A DNA stretch of 63,877 nucleotides from an uncultured Prevotellaceae bacterium (GTDB taxonomy: Bacteria > Bacteroidota > Bacteroidia > Bacteroidales > Bacteroidaceae): positions 1 through 63,877 of the forward strand of contig CADBAG010000012.1 of the NCBI GenBank assembly GCA_902792635.1. Direction: 5' to 3'. Made by a program: the position numbers and the translations under genes. Within the stretch, counting starts at the first letter, position 1; every line of letters starts with the position of its first letter. This document shows, one piece after another, positions 46,223-54,492 of the stretch. The notes below the pieces were generated by a model. It did not search any database, was not told where the DNA came from, and saw nothing but the letters and a program-made list of their open reading frames with translations.

Positions 46223-47260
46223 ATGGACATAATAATAGGACTACTGATTATTGCGGTGGGTGCGTTCTGCCAGTCGAGCTGCTACGTGCCCATCAACAAG
46301 ATCAAGGCGTGGAGCTGGGAGAGCTACTGGCTGGTGCAGGGTGTCTTTGCATGGCTGGTGCTGCCTTTCTTCGGTGCCTTGCTTGCCGTGCCTGAAGGTC
46401 ACTCCCTCTGCGAGCTGTTCACGGAGAGCAACAGTTTCAACATCTCGATGACGATGCTCTTCGGTCTGCTCTGGGGTGTGGGTGGCTTGACCTTCGGCCT
46501 CTCCATGCGCTATCTCGGTGTGGCGCTCGGCCAGTCGATAGCCTTAGGCACATGTGCGGGCTTGGGTACTATCATGGCGCCTGTGCTCACCAACATCTTC
46601 TTCCCCGAGGCCAATGCCCTGAGTCAGCTCACGTGCTCGGTCATCGCGGGAGTCGTCGTCACCCTCCTCGGCATCGCCATCATAGGTTATGCCGGCAAGA
46701 TGAAGAGTGACTCACAACCTAAGGAGGTGCGTGAAGCTGCCGTGAAGGAGTTCAACTTCCCCAAAGGCATCGCCATCGCACTGCTCGCGGGTTTCATGAG
46801 CGGCTGCTTCAATGTGGGACTGGAGTTCGGCAAGGACATCAACTTCGGTGACCTCACGCCGGACATGTACAAGACCCTCCCTGCCACGATGCTCGTCACC
46901 TTCGGAGGATTCATCACGAACGCCGTCTACTGCCTCTGGCAGAACCAGCACAACCACACGTGGGCCGACTACAGCAAGGGAGCCGTATGGGGCAACAACC
47001 TCGTCTTCTGCTTCCTCGCTGGTGCCCTGTGGTACAGTCAGTTCTTCGGCCTCTCACTCGGCAAAGGCTTCCTTAAAGACTCGCCGACGCTCATGACTCT
47101 TTCGTTCTGCATCCTTATGTCGCTCAACATCGTCTTCAGCAACGTCTGGGGCATCATCCTCAAGGAGTGGAAAGGTTGCAACAGCAAGACCATCGGCGTG
47201 CTCATCTTAGGTATCGCCGTCCTCATTCTCTCCTGCTTCCTCCCGCAGTTCCTGGGATAG
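46223..47260 (+). CDS. rhaT: L-rhamnose/proton symporter RhaT
   Basis: RhaT imports L-rhamnose with a proton across the inner membrane. The 345-residue protein has ten hydrophobic helices and RhaT-specific segments: G-A-F-C-Q-S-S-C-Y-V-P-I-N-K-I-K-A-W-S-W-E near the start, W-G-V-G-G-L-T-F-G-L-S-M-R-Y-L-G-V-A-L-G and L-E-F-G-K-D-I-N-F-G. It would move free rhamnose released in the periplasm by the neighbouring pectin locus. Confidence 0.93.
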   Translation: MDIIIGLLIIAVGAFCQSSCYVPINKIKAWSWESYWLVQGVFAWLVLPFFGALLAVPEGHSLCELFTESNSFNISMTMLFGLLWGVGGLTFGLSMRYLGVALGQSIALGTCAGLGTIMAPVLTNIFFPEANALSQLTCSVIAGVVVTLLGIAIIGYAGKMKSDSQPKEVREAAVKEFNFPKGIAIALLAGFMSGCFNVGLEFGKDINFGDLTPDMYKTLPATMLVTFGGFITNAVYCLWQNQHNHTWADYSKGAVWGNNLVFCFLAGALWYSQFFGLSLGKGFLKDSPTLMTLSFCILMSLNIVFSNVWGIILKEWKGCNSKTIGVLILGIAVLILSCFLPQFLG

Positions 47261-47284
47261 GCCAATAACCAATTTTTCACAACG

Positions 47285-47416
47285 ATTATTTTTCACACGG
47301 ATTTTAAAGATCTTTAAGATCGTTACGCCGCTTTGCGGCTACACATACCGACGTATCACCGCGTAGCGAATAGCGTAGCCATCTTTTAAATCTTTAAGAT
47401 CCGTGTGAGAAAAGAT
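47285..47416. repeat. Palindromic element with 32-bp inverted ends between rhaT and rhaD
   Basis: TTTTTCACACGGATTTTAAA and onward to AAGAT (about 47287-47320) recurs inverted as ATCTTTTAAATCTTTAAGAT and onward to GTGTGAGAAAA (about 47381-47416) with a few mismatches. Between the arms are GCCGCTTTGCGGC and other short hairpins. It fills most of the 179-base gap between two genes of one cluster. It is not related in sequence to the mirrored-hairpin family. Confidence 0.65.
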
Positions 47417-47439
47417 AACAACAATATCATTAGCATAAT

Positions 47440-48249
47440 ATGACAAGCATTTTATCTAACCGCCCCGCATTGAAAAAAGAGATCGACAAGATCGCGGAGG
47501 TCGCCGGCTATCTGTGGCAAAACGGATGGGCTGAGCGCAACGGCGGTAACATCACGGTGAACATCACCGACCTCGTCGACGACGAGATCTGTAACACGCC
47601 CGCTATCAGCGAGCCCATCGCAATAGGGGAGAAGCTGCCACACCTCAAAGGCGCCTATTTCTTCTGCAAAGGCACCGGCAAACGCATGCGTGACCTCGCA
47701 CGATGGCCCATGGAGAACGGCAGTGTCATCCGTATCCTCGACGACTGCGAGCATTACGTCATCATCGCCGACAACCCCGTGCTGCCTACGAGTGAGCTCC
47801 CCTCGCACCTCCTCGTACACGACCGTCAGGTCGCTACAGGCAGTGGTTACAAGGCCACGCTCCACACGCATCCCATCGAGCTCGTTGCCATGAGCCACAA
47901 CCGCCAGTTCTTGGGCAAGGACGTCCTGACAAAGCTCCTCTGGAGCATGATCCCTGAGACGAAAGCTTTCTGCCCATTAGGTCTCGGCATTGTACCTTAT
48001 GAGCTCCCGGGAAGTGTCAAACTTGCTCAAGCTACGCTTAAGGAACTTGAAGACTACGACGTCGTGATGTGGGAGAAGCATGGTGTCTTCGCCAAAGGCA
48101 AGGATATCATGGATGCCTTCGACCAGGTCGACGTGCTCTCTAAGAGTGCCAAGATCTACATCGACTCCCGCGCCATGGGTTTTGAGCCCGAAGGCATGAG
48201 CGATGCGCAGATGAAGGAGATGACCGAGGCTTTCCATCTGCCGAGGTAG
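47440..48249 (+). CDS. rhaD: Rhamnulose-1-phosphate aldolase
   Basis: RhaD splits L-rhamnulose 1-phosphate into dihydroxyacetone phosphate and L-lactaldehyde. It is a class II zinc aldolase of 269 residues. Zinc ligands correspond to H142 and H144 in L-H-T-H-P-I-E-L and H214 in W-E-K-H-G-V-F-A-K-G; E119 in S-E-L-P-S-H is the likely catalytic base. N-G-W-A-E-R-N-G-G-N-I-T-V is the N-terminal phosphate-binding region. No lactaldehyde reductase or dehydrogenase gene follows. Confidence 0.93.
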   Translation: MTSILSNRPALKKEIDKIAEVAGYLWQNGWAERNGGNITVNITDLVDDEICNTPAISEPIAIGEKLPHLKGAYFFCKGTGKRMRDLARWPMENGSVIRILDDCEHYVIIADNPVLPTSELPSHLLVHDRQVATGSGYKATLHTHPIELVAMSHNRQFLGKDVLTKLLWSMIPETKAFCPLGLGIVPYELPGSVKLAQATLKELEDYDVVMWEKHGVFAKGKDIMDAFDQVDVLSKSAKIYIDSRAMGFEPEGMSDAQMKEMTEAFHLPR

Positions 48250-48265
48250 TATCTGAGTAGGGTGT

Positions 48266-48297
48266 AACAATCATCCGCAATCGGGGGGATGATTGTT
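48266..48297. terminator. Hairpin after rhaD
   Basis: AACAATCATCC and GGATGATTGTT form a perfect 11-bp stem with a 10-base loop, 16 bases after the rhaD stop. There is no T run, so it may be a hairpin without classical termination. Confidence 0.55.
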
Positions 48298-48358
48298 CAT
48301 CTGAAAGAAAATCTACCCTTTTAGAAAACAAGGAGACACAATGTATACATATTATCAT

Positions 48359-48366
48359 TAACTTTG
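48359..48366 (+). promoter_or_regulatory. Predicted -7 box of the pectin locus
   Basis: TAACTTTG lies 54 bases before the GH28-GH105 start codon. A -33 element is not clear. Confidence 0.45.
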
Positions 48367-48420
48367 CGATTACATAAAAATGTATGAAACAAGTAATCAT
48401 AAAATAATAACGCTGATAAT

Positions 48421-51003
48421 ATGCATATATTAAGAAACCTTGGACTTGTCCTGTTTGCTTTCTTCTCGCTCCACGCTTCAGCGGCATGGAACGACAACGA
48501 AGTGAAGCAAATAGAGCAACGCATCCAGTTACCAACTATCAAAGCACAAAAGTTTGTCATCACCGCCTTTGGTGCCAAGACTTCGGCATCGGCAAAGGTG
48601 AACCAGGATGCTATCAACCGTGCCATTGCAACAGCCTCAAAGAAAGGTGGCGGTGAGGTCATCGTACCGAAAGGTACATGGAACACGGGCGCTATCCGCC
48701 TGCAGAGCCATGTCAACCTCGTCATCAGTGATGGCGCTACGCTGAAGTTTGCCTTCGACCCGAAGCTCTATCCCCTCGTCAAGACCTCTTGGGAAGGTAT
48801 GGGCTGCTGGAATTACAGTCCATGCATCTACGCCTATCGCGCTACAGACGTGGCGCTGACCGGTACAGGTACCGTCGATGGAAACGGAAGCAACGATACA
48901 TGGTGGCCCTGGAACGGTAATCCACGTTTCGGATATAAAGAAGGTGTAACGAAAGAGTCGCAGCGCTTGGGTTCACGCGCCAAACTGCAGAAATATGCTG
49001 AGGATGGCGTGCCAGAAGACGAGCGAAAGTTCGGCATGGGCTATGGTCTCCGTCCACAGCTTGTCAACTTTGTGGAGTGCGAGCGTATCCTCGTCAAAGA
49101 CGTGATGCTCGTCAACTCGCCCTTCTGGGTCATCCATCCGCTGCGCTCAAAGAGCATCACCGTGGATGGCGTGAAAGTATACAATAATGGTCCTAACGGT
49201 GACGGTTGCGACCCTGAGGCTTGCTCCGATGTCATCATCAAGAACTGTCTCTTCCACACCGGCGATGACTGTATCGCTATCAAGAGTGGACGCAACAATG
49301 ACGGTCGCCTGTGGAACCAGCCCTCAGAGAACATCATCATCCGTAACTGCAAGATGGAGGATGGTCACGGAGGTGTGGTCATCGGCTCCGAGATCTCCGG
49401 CGGCTGCCGTAACGTCTATGCCGAAGATTGTGAGATGGACTCTCCGGATCTCGACCGCGTGCTGCGCATCAAGACGAATAACTGTCGCGGTGGCGTCATC
49501 GAGAACATCAATATGCGCAACGTTCGCGTGGGTCAGTGCGGTGAGGCTGTGCTGAAGATCAATCTCGACTATGAGTCGAAGGAGGATTGCTACCGTGGCC
49601 ATCAGCCTATCGTACGCAACGTCACGATGGACAACGTGACCTGCAAGAAGAGCGAGTATGGCGTGCTCATGATCGGAATGAACGATGCCGACAATATCTA
49701 TGATATCAACGTAAACAACTGCCGTTTTGACGGTGTAGAAAAAGATCCGGTGAAGATCACTGGCAAGACCCACGATATCCATTTCAACAACCTCTTCATC
49801 AATGGCTCCCTCGTGCTCAACGAGGCTGACAAGCCTTTCAAAAACCTCTCGGAGTGGATGACCTGGTCGGAGATGAAACGTAACCCGCAGTCGTGGCTCC
49901 TCGACTTTTCCAAGAAGCCAAAGTGGAGCTATGTCATGGGTATTGAGCTCGAAGGCATGCTCGACACCTATCTGCGCTATCACAATGACAGTATATTAAA
50001 ATATGTGGAGAGCTATCCTCAGAAGATGATCTCTGACAAAGGCGAGGTCACGGGATACAAATATGAAGACTTCAACCTCGACAATATCCGCACGGCAAAG
50101 TTCATCTGCCGTATGCAGCAGATAGCTCCGCGCGAAGGCAACGTGAAGGCTATGAAGACCTTCTTCAAGCAGCTTCAGAAGCAACCGCGCACCGAGGATG
50201 GTGTCTACTGGCACAAGGCTATCTATGCCCATCAAGTGTGGCTCGACGGCATCTTCATGGGTCTGCCGTTCTATTGCCAGTATGCCTCGCAGTATCTGAA
50301 GCCGAAGAAAGCCGAGAAGATTTACGACGATGCTGTCAATCAGATCATCACAACTGACAAGCGCACCTATGATGCTAAGACTGGACTGTGGAAACACGCG
50401 TGGGATGAGACCCATTCGCAGTTCTGGGCAGACAAGACGACAGGGCAGAGTCAGCATACCTGGGCTCGCGCCCTCGGATGGTATGTCATGGCAATGACAG
50501 AAGTGCTCGATGTACTGCCTCAGGACTATGCGCGCCGTGCCGAGGTGGAGCAACTGCTGCAGAAGGCTATGGCGGCTGTCGTGAAATACCAGGACAAGAA
50601 AAGTAATGTATGGTACGATGTGATGGATGTCAAGGATTCAAAGAACTATCTCGAAGCTACGGCTTCCAGCATGTTTGCATACGTACTGCTCAAAGGTGTA
50701 CGCAAAGGTTATCTTCCTGAGAAGCAGACCGTTGATGGCAAGACTATCAACTTCAAAGAGGCAGGACAGAAGGCATACGCAGGCATCCTCAAGAACTTCA
50801 TCCGCGTCAACAGTGATAAGACGATCTCTCTGACGCGCTGTTGCTCGGTAAGTGGTCTTGGCCCCGGTCCTGGCCCTTACGTCAAGAAGCCTAACTACAA
50901 GCGTGACGGCAGCTTCGCTTATTACATGAGTGAGCCTATCCGTGACAATGATGCGAAAGGCATCGGTCCGTTCCTTTGGGCAAGCTTGGAAATGGAGAAA
51001 TAA
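48421..51003 (+). CDS. GH28 polygalacturonase-type plus GH105 fusion enzyme
   Basis: The 860-residue protein joins two pectin enzymes. A signal peptide (cleavage near A-S-A-A) is followed by a GH28 beta-helix (about 35-470) with N-G-D-G-C-D-P near 258, H-T-G-D-D-C-I-A-I-K-S-G near 280, G-H-G-G-V-V-I-G-S-E near 315 and R-I-K-T near 346. The C-terminal part (about 500-860) is GH105, which removes the unsaturated uronic acid left by pectin or rhamnogalacturonan lyases: W-L-D-G-I-F-M-G-L-P-F near 610 and W-A-R-A-L-G-W-Y near 680. No lipobox, so probably periplasmic. First gene of the pectin locus; the next gene starts one base after its stop. Confidence 0.9.
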   Translation: MHILRNLGLVLFAFFSLHASAAWNDNEVKQIEQRIQLPTIKAQKFVITAFGAKTSASAKVNQDAINRAIATASKKGGGEVIVPKGTWNTGAIRLQSHVNLVISDGATLKFAFDPKLYPLVKTSWEGMGCWNYSPCIYAYRATDVALTGTGTVDGNGSNDTWWPWNGNPRFGYKEGVTKESQRLGSRAKLQKYAEDGVPEDERKFGMGYGLRPQLVNFVECERILVKDVMLVNSPFWVIHPLRSKSITVDGVKVYNNGPNGDGCDPEACSDVIIKNCLFHTGDDCIAIKSGRNNDGRLWNQPSENIIIRNCKMEDGHGGVVIGSEISGGCRNVYAEDCEMDSPDLDRVLRIKTNNCRGGVIENINMRNVRVGQCGEAVLKINLDYESKEDCYRGHQPIVRNVTMDNVTCKKSEYGVLMIGMNDADNIYDINVNNCRFDGVEKDPVKITGKTHDIHFNNLFINGSLVLNEADKPFKNLSEWMTWSEMKRNPQSWLLDFSKKPKWSYVMGIELEGMLDTYLRYHNDSILKYVESYPQKMISDKGEVTGYKYEDFNLDNIRTAKFICRMQQIAPREGNVKAMKTFFKQLQKQPRTEDGVYWHKAIYAHQVWLDGIFMGLPFYCQYASQYLKPKKAEKIYDDAVNQIITTDKRTYDAKTGLWKHAWDETHSQFWADKTTGQSQHTWARALGWYVMAMTEVLDVLPQDYARRAEVEQLLQKAMAAVVKYQDKKSNVWYDVMDVKDSKNYLEATASSMFAYVLLKGVRKGYLPEKQTVDGKTINFKEAGQKAYAGILKNFIRVNSDKTISLTRCCSVSGLGPGPGPYVKKPNYKRDGSFAYYMSEPIRDNDAKGIGPFLWASLEMEK

Positions 51004-51004
51004 T

Positions 51005-52798
51005 ATGAGGAAAACCAGAATCATAGCTACATTACTTATAGCAGCATCCACAACGGTTGCTGCGTTTTGCCAATCAACAGCCTCCCCGCAACTGGAGAGG
51101 CTGCTTTTCGCAACTGACTTCTCCGATTTTCCCAACCTCTATGCGAATAACAACTGTCCGATAAACATCAATAAGACAGCGCTATACACCAATGAGAAAG
51201 TAACGGTGAAAGTTGTTGATACGCAGATTGTTGCCTGGGACCGTTCATCTAAGACCGCGCCTAATTACATGAAGACCGCTGCTGCTTCTGATGCCATGAT
51301 TCTCGTCTCTACAATCAAGAGTCTCGCGCGTGTCAGTTTCAGACAGTCGGGTGGGGGATTCAAGGTGGAAGCGAAAAGCGATGGAGACACTGCCTGGGTG
51401 ACTCTCGGCACTTATCCCGTCAATTCGCGGAACAAGAAGACAACGGAGATCAACGTCAACGTCAATCGCAGAAACTGCGAGCTTCGCTTCACGAACGCAT
51501 GCAAGGGTTATAGCTCAACGCTCTCGTTTCTACGAATATTCGGGAAGATTGAAAAGTCTTTGGCTTCGCATGACAGCGCCACGGTAGTGTACCATAACTT
51601 GGACGGGGATAAGATCTCATCACGCAGGGTTAAACTGGGGAGCGGTCTTGGAACGCTGCTAAGCAGTAAAGCCGTCATGATTCCTCAAGGTCTGATTTTC
51701 AGAGGCTGGAGCAAGAGTATCAACAGTAACAAGCCGTTGAACGCTTCCGCACGCATCGAAGCAAACACGGATCTCTATCCTATCTTGGTTCCAGCATCTA
51801 CTAAGGAAGCAGGATTCAGCAAGCGGGGCTATTATTATGTTGCCCAGGCTGGGAGTGCGGAGAGCGTGCTTGCTATCTTTAAGGCTATTGCCAAGGATTC
51901 AAAGCGTCATATTTCGAAGCGCTACAATATCTTTCTTCCCAATGGTACCTATCATTTCGCGAACCGCACTCAGATCCTGTTGCCTTGCGACAATGTATCA
52001 ATCATTGGACAGAGCATGGACTCCACGATTCTCATTACGAGGCCCGAAGCTTACAAGGAACGGTTAGGCATAGCCGATTTCTTCTACAATACGCATAAAA
52101 ACGTTTATTTCCAGAACCTCACGCTGAAGAATGCGCTCGATCATTATGGGCATGGAGGGCGCGCAGCCGTGATGCACGACTGTGGCACACGTACGGTCTA
52201 TAAGAATGTGCGGATGCTGTCCTATCAGGACACTTACTTCAGTGAGAACAACAACATGCAGAGCTACTTTGAGGACTGTGACATTCACGGCAAAACCGAC
52301 TTTATCTGCGGTGGAGGAGACGTGATGTTCTACAATACGACAATATCTTTGGAGCCCCGTGAGTTGACCTCAAACAAGGGAGGACGTGTCATCACAGCAC
52401 CCTCATCCACAACGGCTTACGGCTATGTCTTCGACCATTGCCGTGTTGTGGACCTCGCCAACGGAGAAGGCTCCTGGATCTATGGACGTATGTGGAGGAA
52501 CCAGCCGATCTGCGTCTGGATCAACACCACCTTGGATGATAACAGTGCCAAGACTCTCTCCATGAGCCGATGGTTGGAGAAAGGTATGAACCACACCGAC
52601 CCGAAACTCATTGGCGAATATGCTACTGTCGATGAAAAGGGTAAGGACATCACCCCTGCATCGAACATCATCCACTCCTACGAAGGAGCCCATGAGACCA
52701 TCCTCTCAGCAACGCAGGCTCAATCCTTCGCCTATGAGAAGATGTTCAAAGATTGGGATCCAAGAGCACTAATAAAACAATATACAACAAAGAAATAA
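51005..52798 (+). CDS. Pectin methylesterase (CE8) with N-terminal extra domains
   Basis: The enzyme removes methyl esters from homogalacturonan so that GH28 enzymes can act. The start M-R-K-T-R-I-I-A at 51005 gives 597 residues with a signal peptide (cleavage near A-A-F-C-Q). The C-terminal half is the CE8 beta-helix: V-A-Q-A-G, S-Y-Q-D-T-Y-F near 407, K-T-D-F-I-C-G-G-G-D near 432 and Y-G-R-M-W near 493, carrying the two catalytic aspartates and the arginine. The N-terminal 270 residues are extra: a beta-rich region, then a stretch V-V-Y-H-N-L-D-G-D-K-I with F-R-G-W-S and N-T-D-L-Y-P-I resembling an InlB-type repeat. Confidence 0.88.
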   Translation: MRKTRIIATLLIAASTTVAAFCQSTASPQLERLLFATDFSDFPNLYANNNCPININKTALYTNEKVTVKVVDTQIVAWDRSSKTAPNYMKTAAASDAMILVSTIKSLARVSFRQSGGGFKVEAKSDGDTAWVTLGTYPVNSRNKKTTEINVNVNRRNCELRFTNACKGYSSTLSFLRIFGKIEKSLASHDSATVVYHNLDGDKISSRRVKLGSGLGTLLSSKAVMIPQGLIFRGWSKSINSNKPLNASARIEANTDLYPILVPASTKEAGFSKRGYYYVAQAGSAESVLAIFKAIAKDSKRHISKRYNIFLPNGTYHFANRTQILLPCDNVSIIGQSMDSTILITRPEAYKERLGIADFFYNTHKNVYFQNLTLKNALDHYGHGGRAAVMHDCGTRTVYKNVRMLSYQDTYFSENNNMQSYFEDCDIHGKTDFICGGGDVMFYNTTISLEPRELTSNKGGRVITAPSSTTAYGYVFDHCRVVDLANGEGSWIYGRMWRNQPICVWINTTLDDNSAKTLSMSRWLEKGMNHTDPKLIGEYATVDEKGKDITPASNIIHSYEGAHETILSATQAQSFAYEKMFKDWDPRALIKQYTTKK

Positions 52799-52804
52799 GC
52801 TACT

Positions 52805-54258
52805 ATGAATAGACTTTTTATTTTCTCTACATTCCTTGCCGCAAGCCTTGCTTATTCAAGCATGGCTTTTGCAGACAGCGATGTGACAGCTGAGCAGAAG
52901 GCTCAGAACACGCCGAGCGGTTGGACCAACGTCTCTCTCCCGCAGATTCCGGCTATTACGAAGGCCAACACCGTGATGATCACGGATTTTGGCGCCTCCA
53001 CGTCATCTTCTGATAACACGGCTGCTATCCAGAAGGCGCTCGATGCCGTGCCTGCAGAAGGAGGAATGGTCGTCGTTCCGAAGGGCATCTGGCTCTGTGG
53101 TCCTATCATGATCAAGGCCAAGACCGTGCTTCATCTTGCGAAAGGTGCAACGCTCAAGCTATTGCCGCTCGGACAATATCCTGGAACGGAGAACTATATG
53201 CAGTATGTTTCTAAGAAGGTTAAGTTCGAGGACTTCATCAATCTCAAAGATAAGAACACATCGGATCTGATCATTGAAGGAGAGGATAAGGAGACATCCG
53301 TCATCGACGGGCAGGGTGCTCTCCCTGGTGGGCGCTGCGCGACAAAGGCGGCGACTTCAAGAAAGTGTTTGGGAACATCAAGCGCGGGGCCATCGTGCGC
53401 TTCGACAGGGGCAGCCGTTTCCTCGTCCGTAACCTCACGGTACAGAATGCTCCCGGTACAAACATCACCTGCGGATTAGGTGGAAAAGGTACCGACTGCA
53501 CGATCCATGATGTCATCATCCGTGAGCCGGCATCGGAACTGCAATACAGTGAGAGCAACCCCGAGGGCATGAACCCATCCCACAACACCGATGGCATCCC
53601 TGTATGGGCATCGCACGTGAACATCTACAACTGTGACATCAGCAATGGCGATGACAATGTCGTTATCGATAAGAACGGACAGTATGTCCACGTGTGGAAC
53701 TGCAAGTTCGGTACGGGTCATGGTGCATCAGTGGGTAGTTACACGCAGAACGTGAAGCACATCATCTTCGATAACATCACGATGAACGGCACGGCGTCGG
53801 GAGTGCGACTCAAGACTGGTATCAACTCGGATGGAACGCTCCGTGGCGGAGGCGAGGAGGATTTTGTCTTCTCCAACATCACGATGACGAACGTGAAGAA
53901 TCCGTTCTCCATTGACTGCTACTATGACAAAAAATACACCACGCCAGAGCAGGACAAGGCCAATGCGCGTCCACTCGACAGTACGACACCGACCTACAAT
54001 GGCATTCTGCTGAAGAACATCAAAACGACGGACGTGTGTAAGAACAATGCAATCTTCCTCTATGGACGTCCGGAGAGTCATATCAAAAACATCACGCTCG
54101 ACAACGTCCAGATTTCTGCAAAGAAAGGTATCAGCGTGCAGTTTGTCGATAATCTGAGATTCATCAACGGAAGTAAGATCACGGTCACCAAAGGTGATCT
54201 ATGGCTTTCCAAGTATGATGCTACCATCAGTGATGAATGTGGGGCAACCTTACCGTAA
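52805..54258 (+). pseudogene. GH28 polygalacturonase, one frameshift
   Basis: The first frame gives a signal peptide and the start of a GH28 protein (D-S-D-V-T-A-E-Q-K-A-Q-N-T-P-S-G-W, I-T-D-F-G-A-S-T-S-S-S-D-N-T). It is lost near 53327, in V-I-D-G-Q-G-A-L-P; one base back the text resumes as W-W-A-L-R-D-K-G-G-D-F-K-K and continues to N-G-D-D-N-V-V-I-D, G-T-G-H-G-A-S-V-G and the end, with all GH28 catalytic positions present. The paralogue at 61.5 kb has W-W-E-L-R-D-K at the same place, confirming a one-base loss. Corrected length about 485 residues, without the C-terminal extension of the paralogue. Sequencing error or recent mutation. Confidence 0.88.
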
Positions 54259-54290
54259 GGGCACCCCTTGTGGGCGTCCTAACTTCTGGA
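54256..54290. repeat. Dispersed GGGC hairpin at the GH28 stop codon
   Basis: TAAGGGCACCCCTTGTGGGC plus GTCCTAA overlaps the GH28 stop codon. It is an imperfect member of the hairpin family also found at 61471-61498 and 63503-63539, and shares GGCACCCCTTGTGG with the insert in fdtB (opposite strand). Confidence 0.6.
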
Positions 54291-54373
54291 TGGCAAAATA
54301 TATTTCTTAATACGTCTACTTTTTTATTGAAAAGGAAGATAGGTAGAAAATGAAAGAAAAATCGTCACTTAAA

Positions 54374-54412
54374 GTGGGGGAGAGGTTTATTGAATAAATC
54401 TCTCCCCCTTTG
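54374..54412. terminator. Strong terminator before susC
   Basis: GGGGGAGAGGTTTATT (54376-54391) pairs with AATAAATCTCTCCCCC (54393-54408) with one G-T pair, followed by TTTG. It separates the enzyme genes from susC, so the locus has at least two transcription units. Confidence 0.8.
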
Positions 54413-54429
54413 CGTACAATCTTCTCCCG

Positions 54430-54457
54430 TTGATTCGCACAAACACCTATACCTTTG
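54430..54457 (+). promoter_or_regulatory. Predicted susC promoter
   Basis: TTGA at 54430-54433 and TACCTTTG at 54450-54457; the -7 box is 35 bases before the susC ATG. This is a second promoter within the pectin locus. Confidence 0.6.
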
Positions 54458-54492
54458 CACTACAGAATAAATTTAAATCTAAAAAGTAAAAT

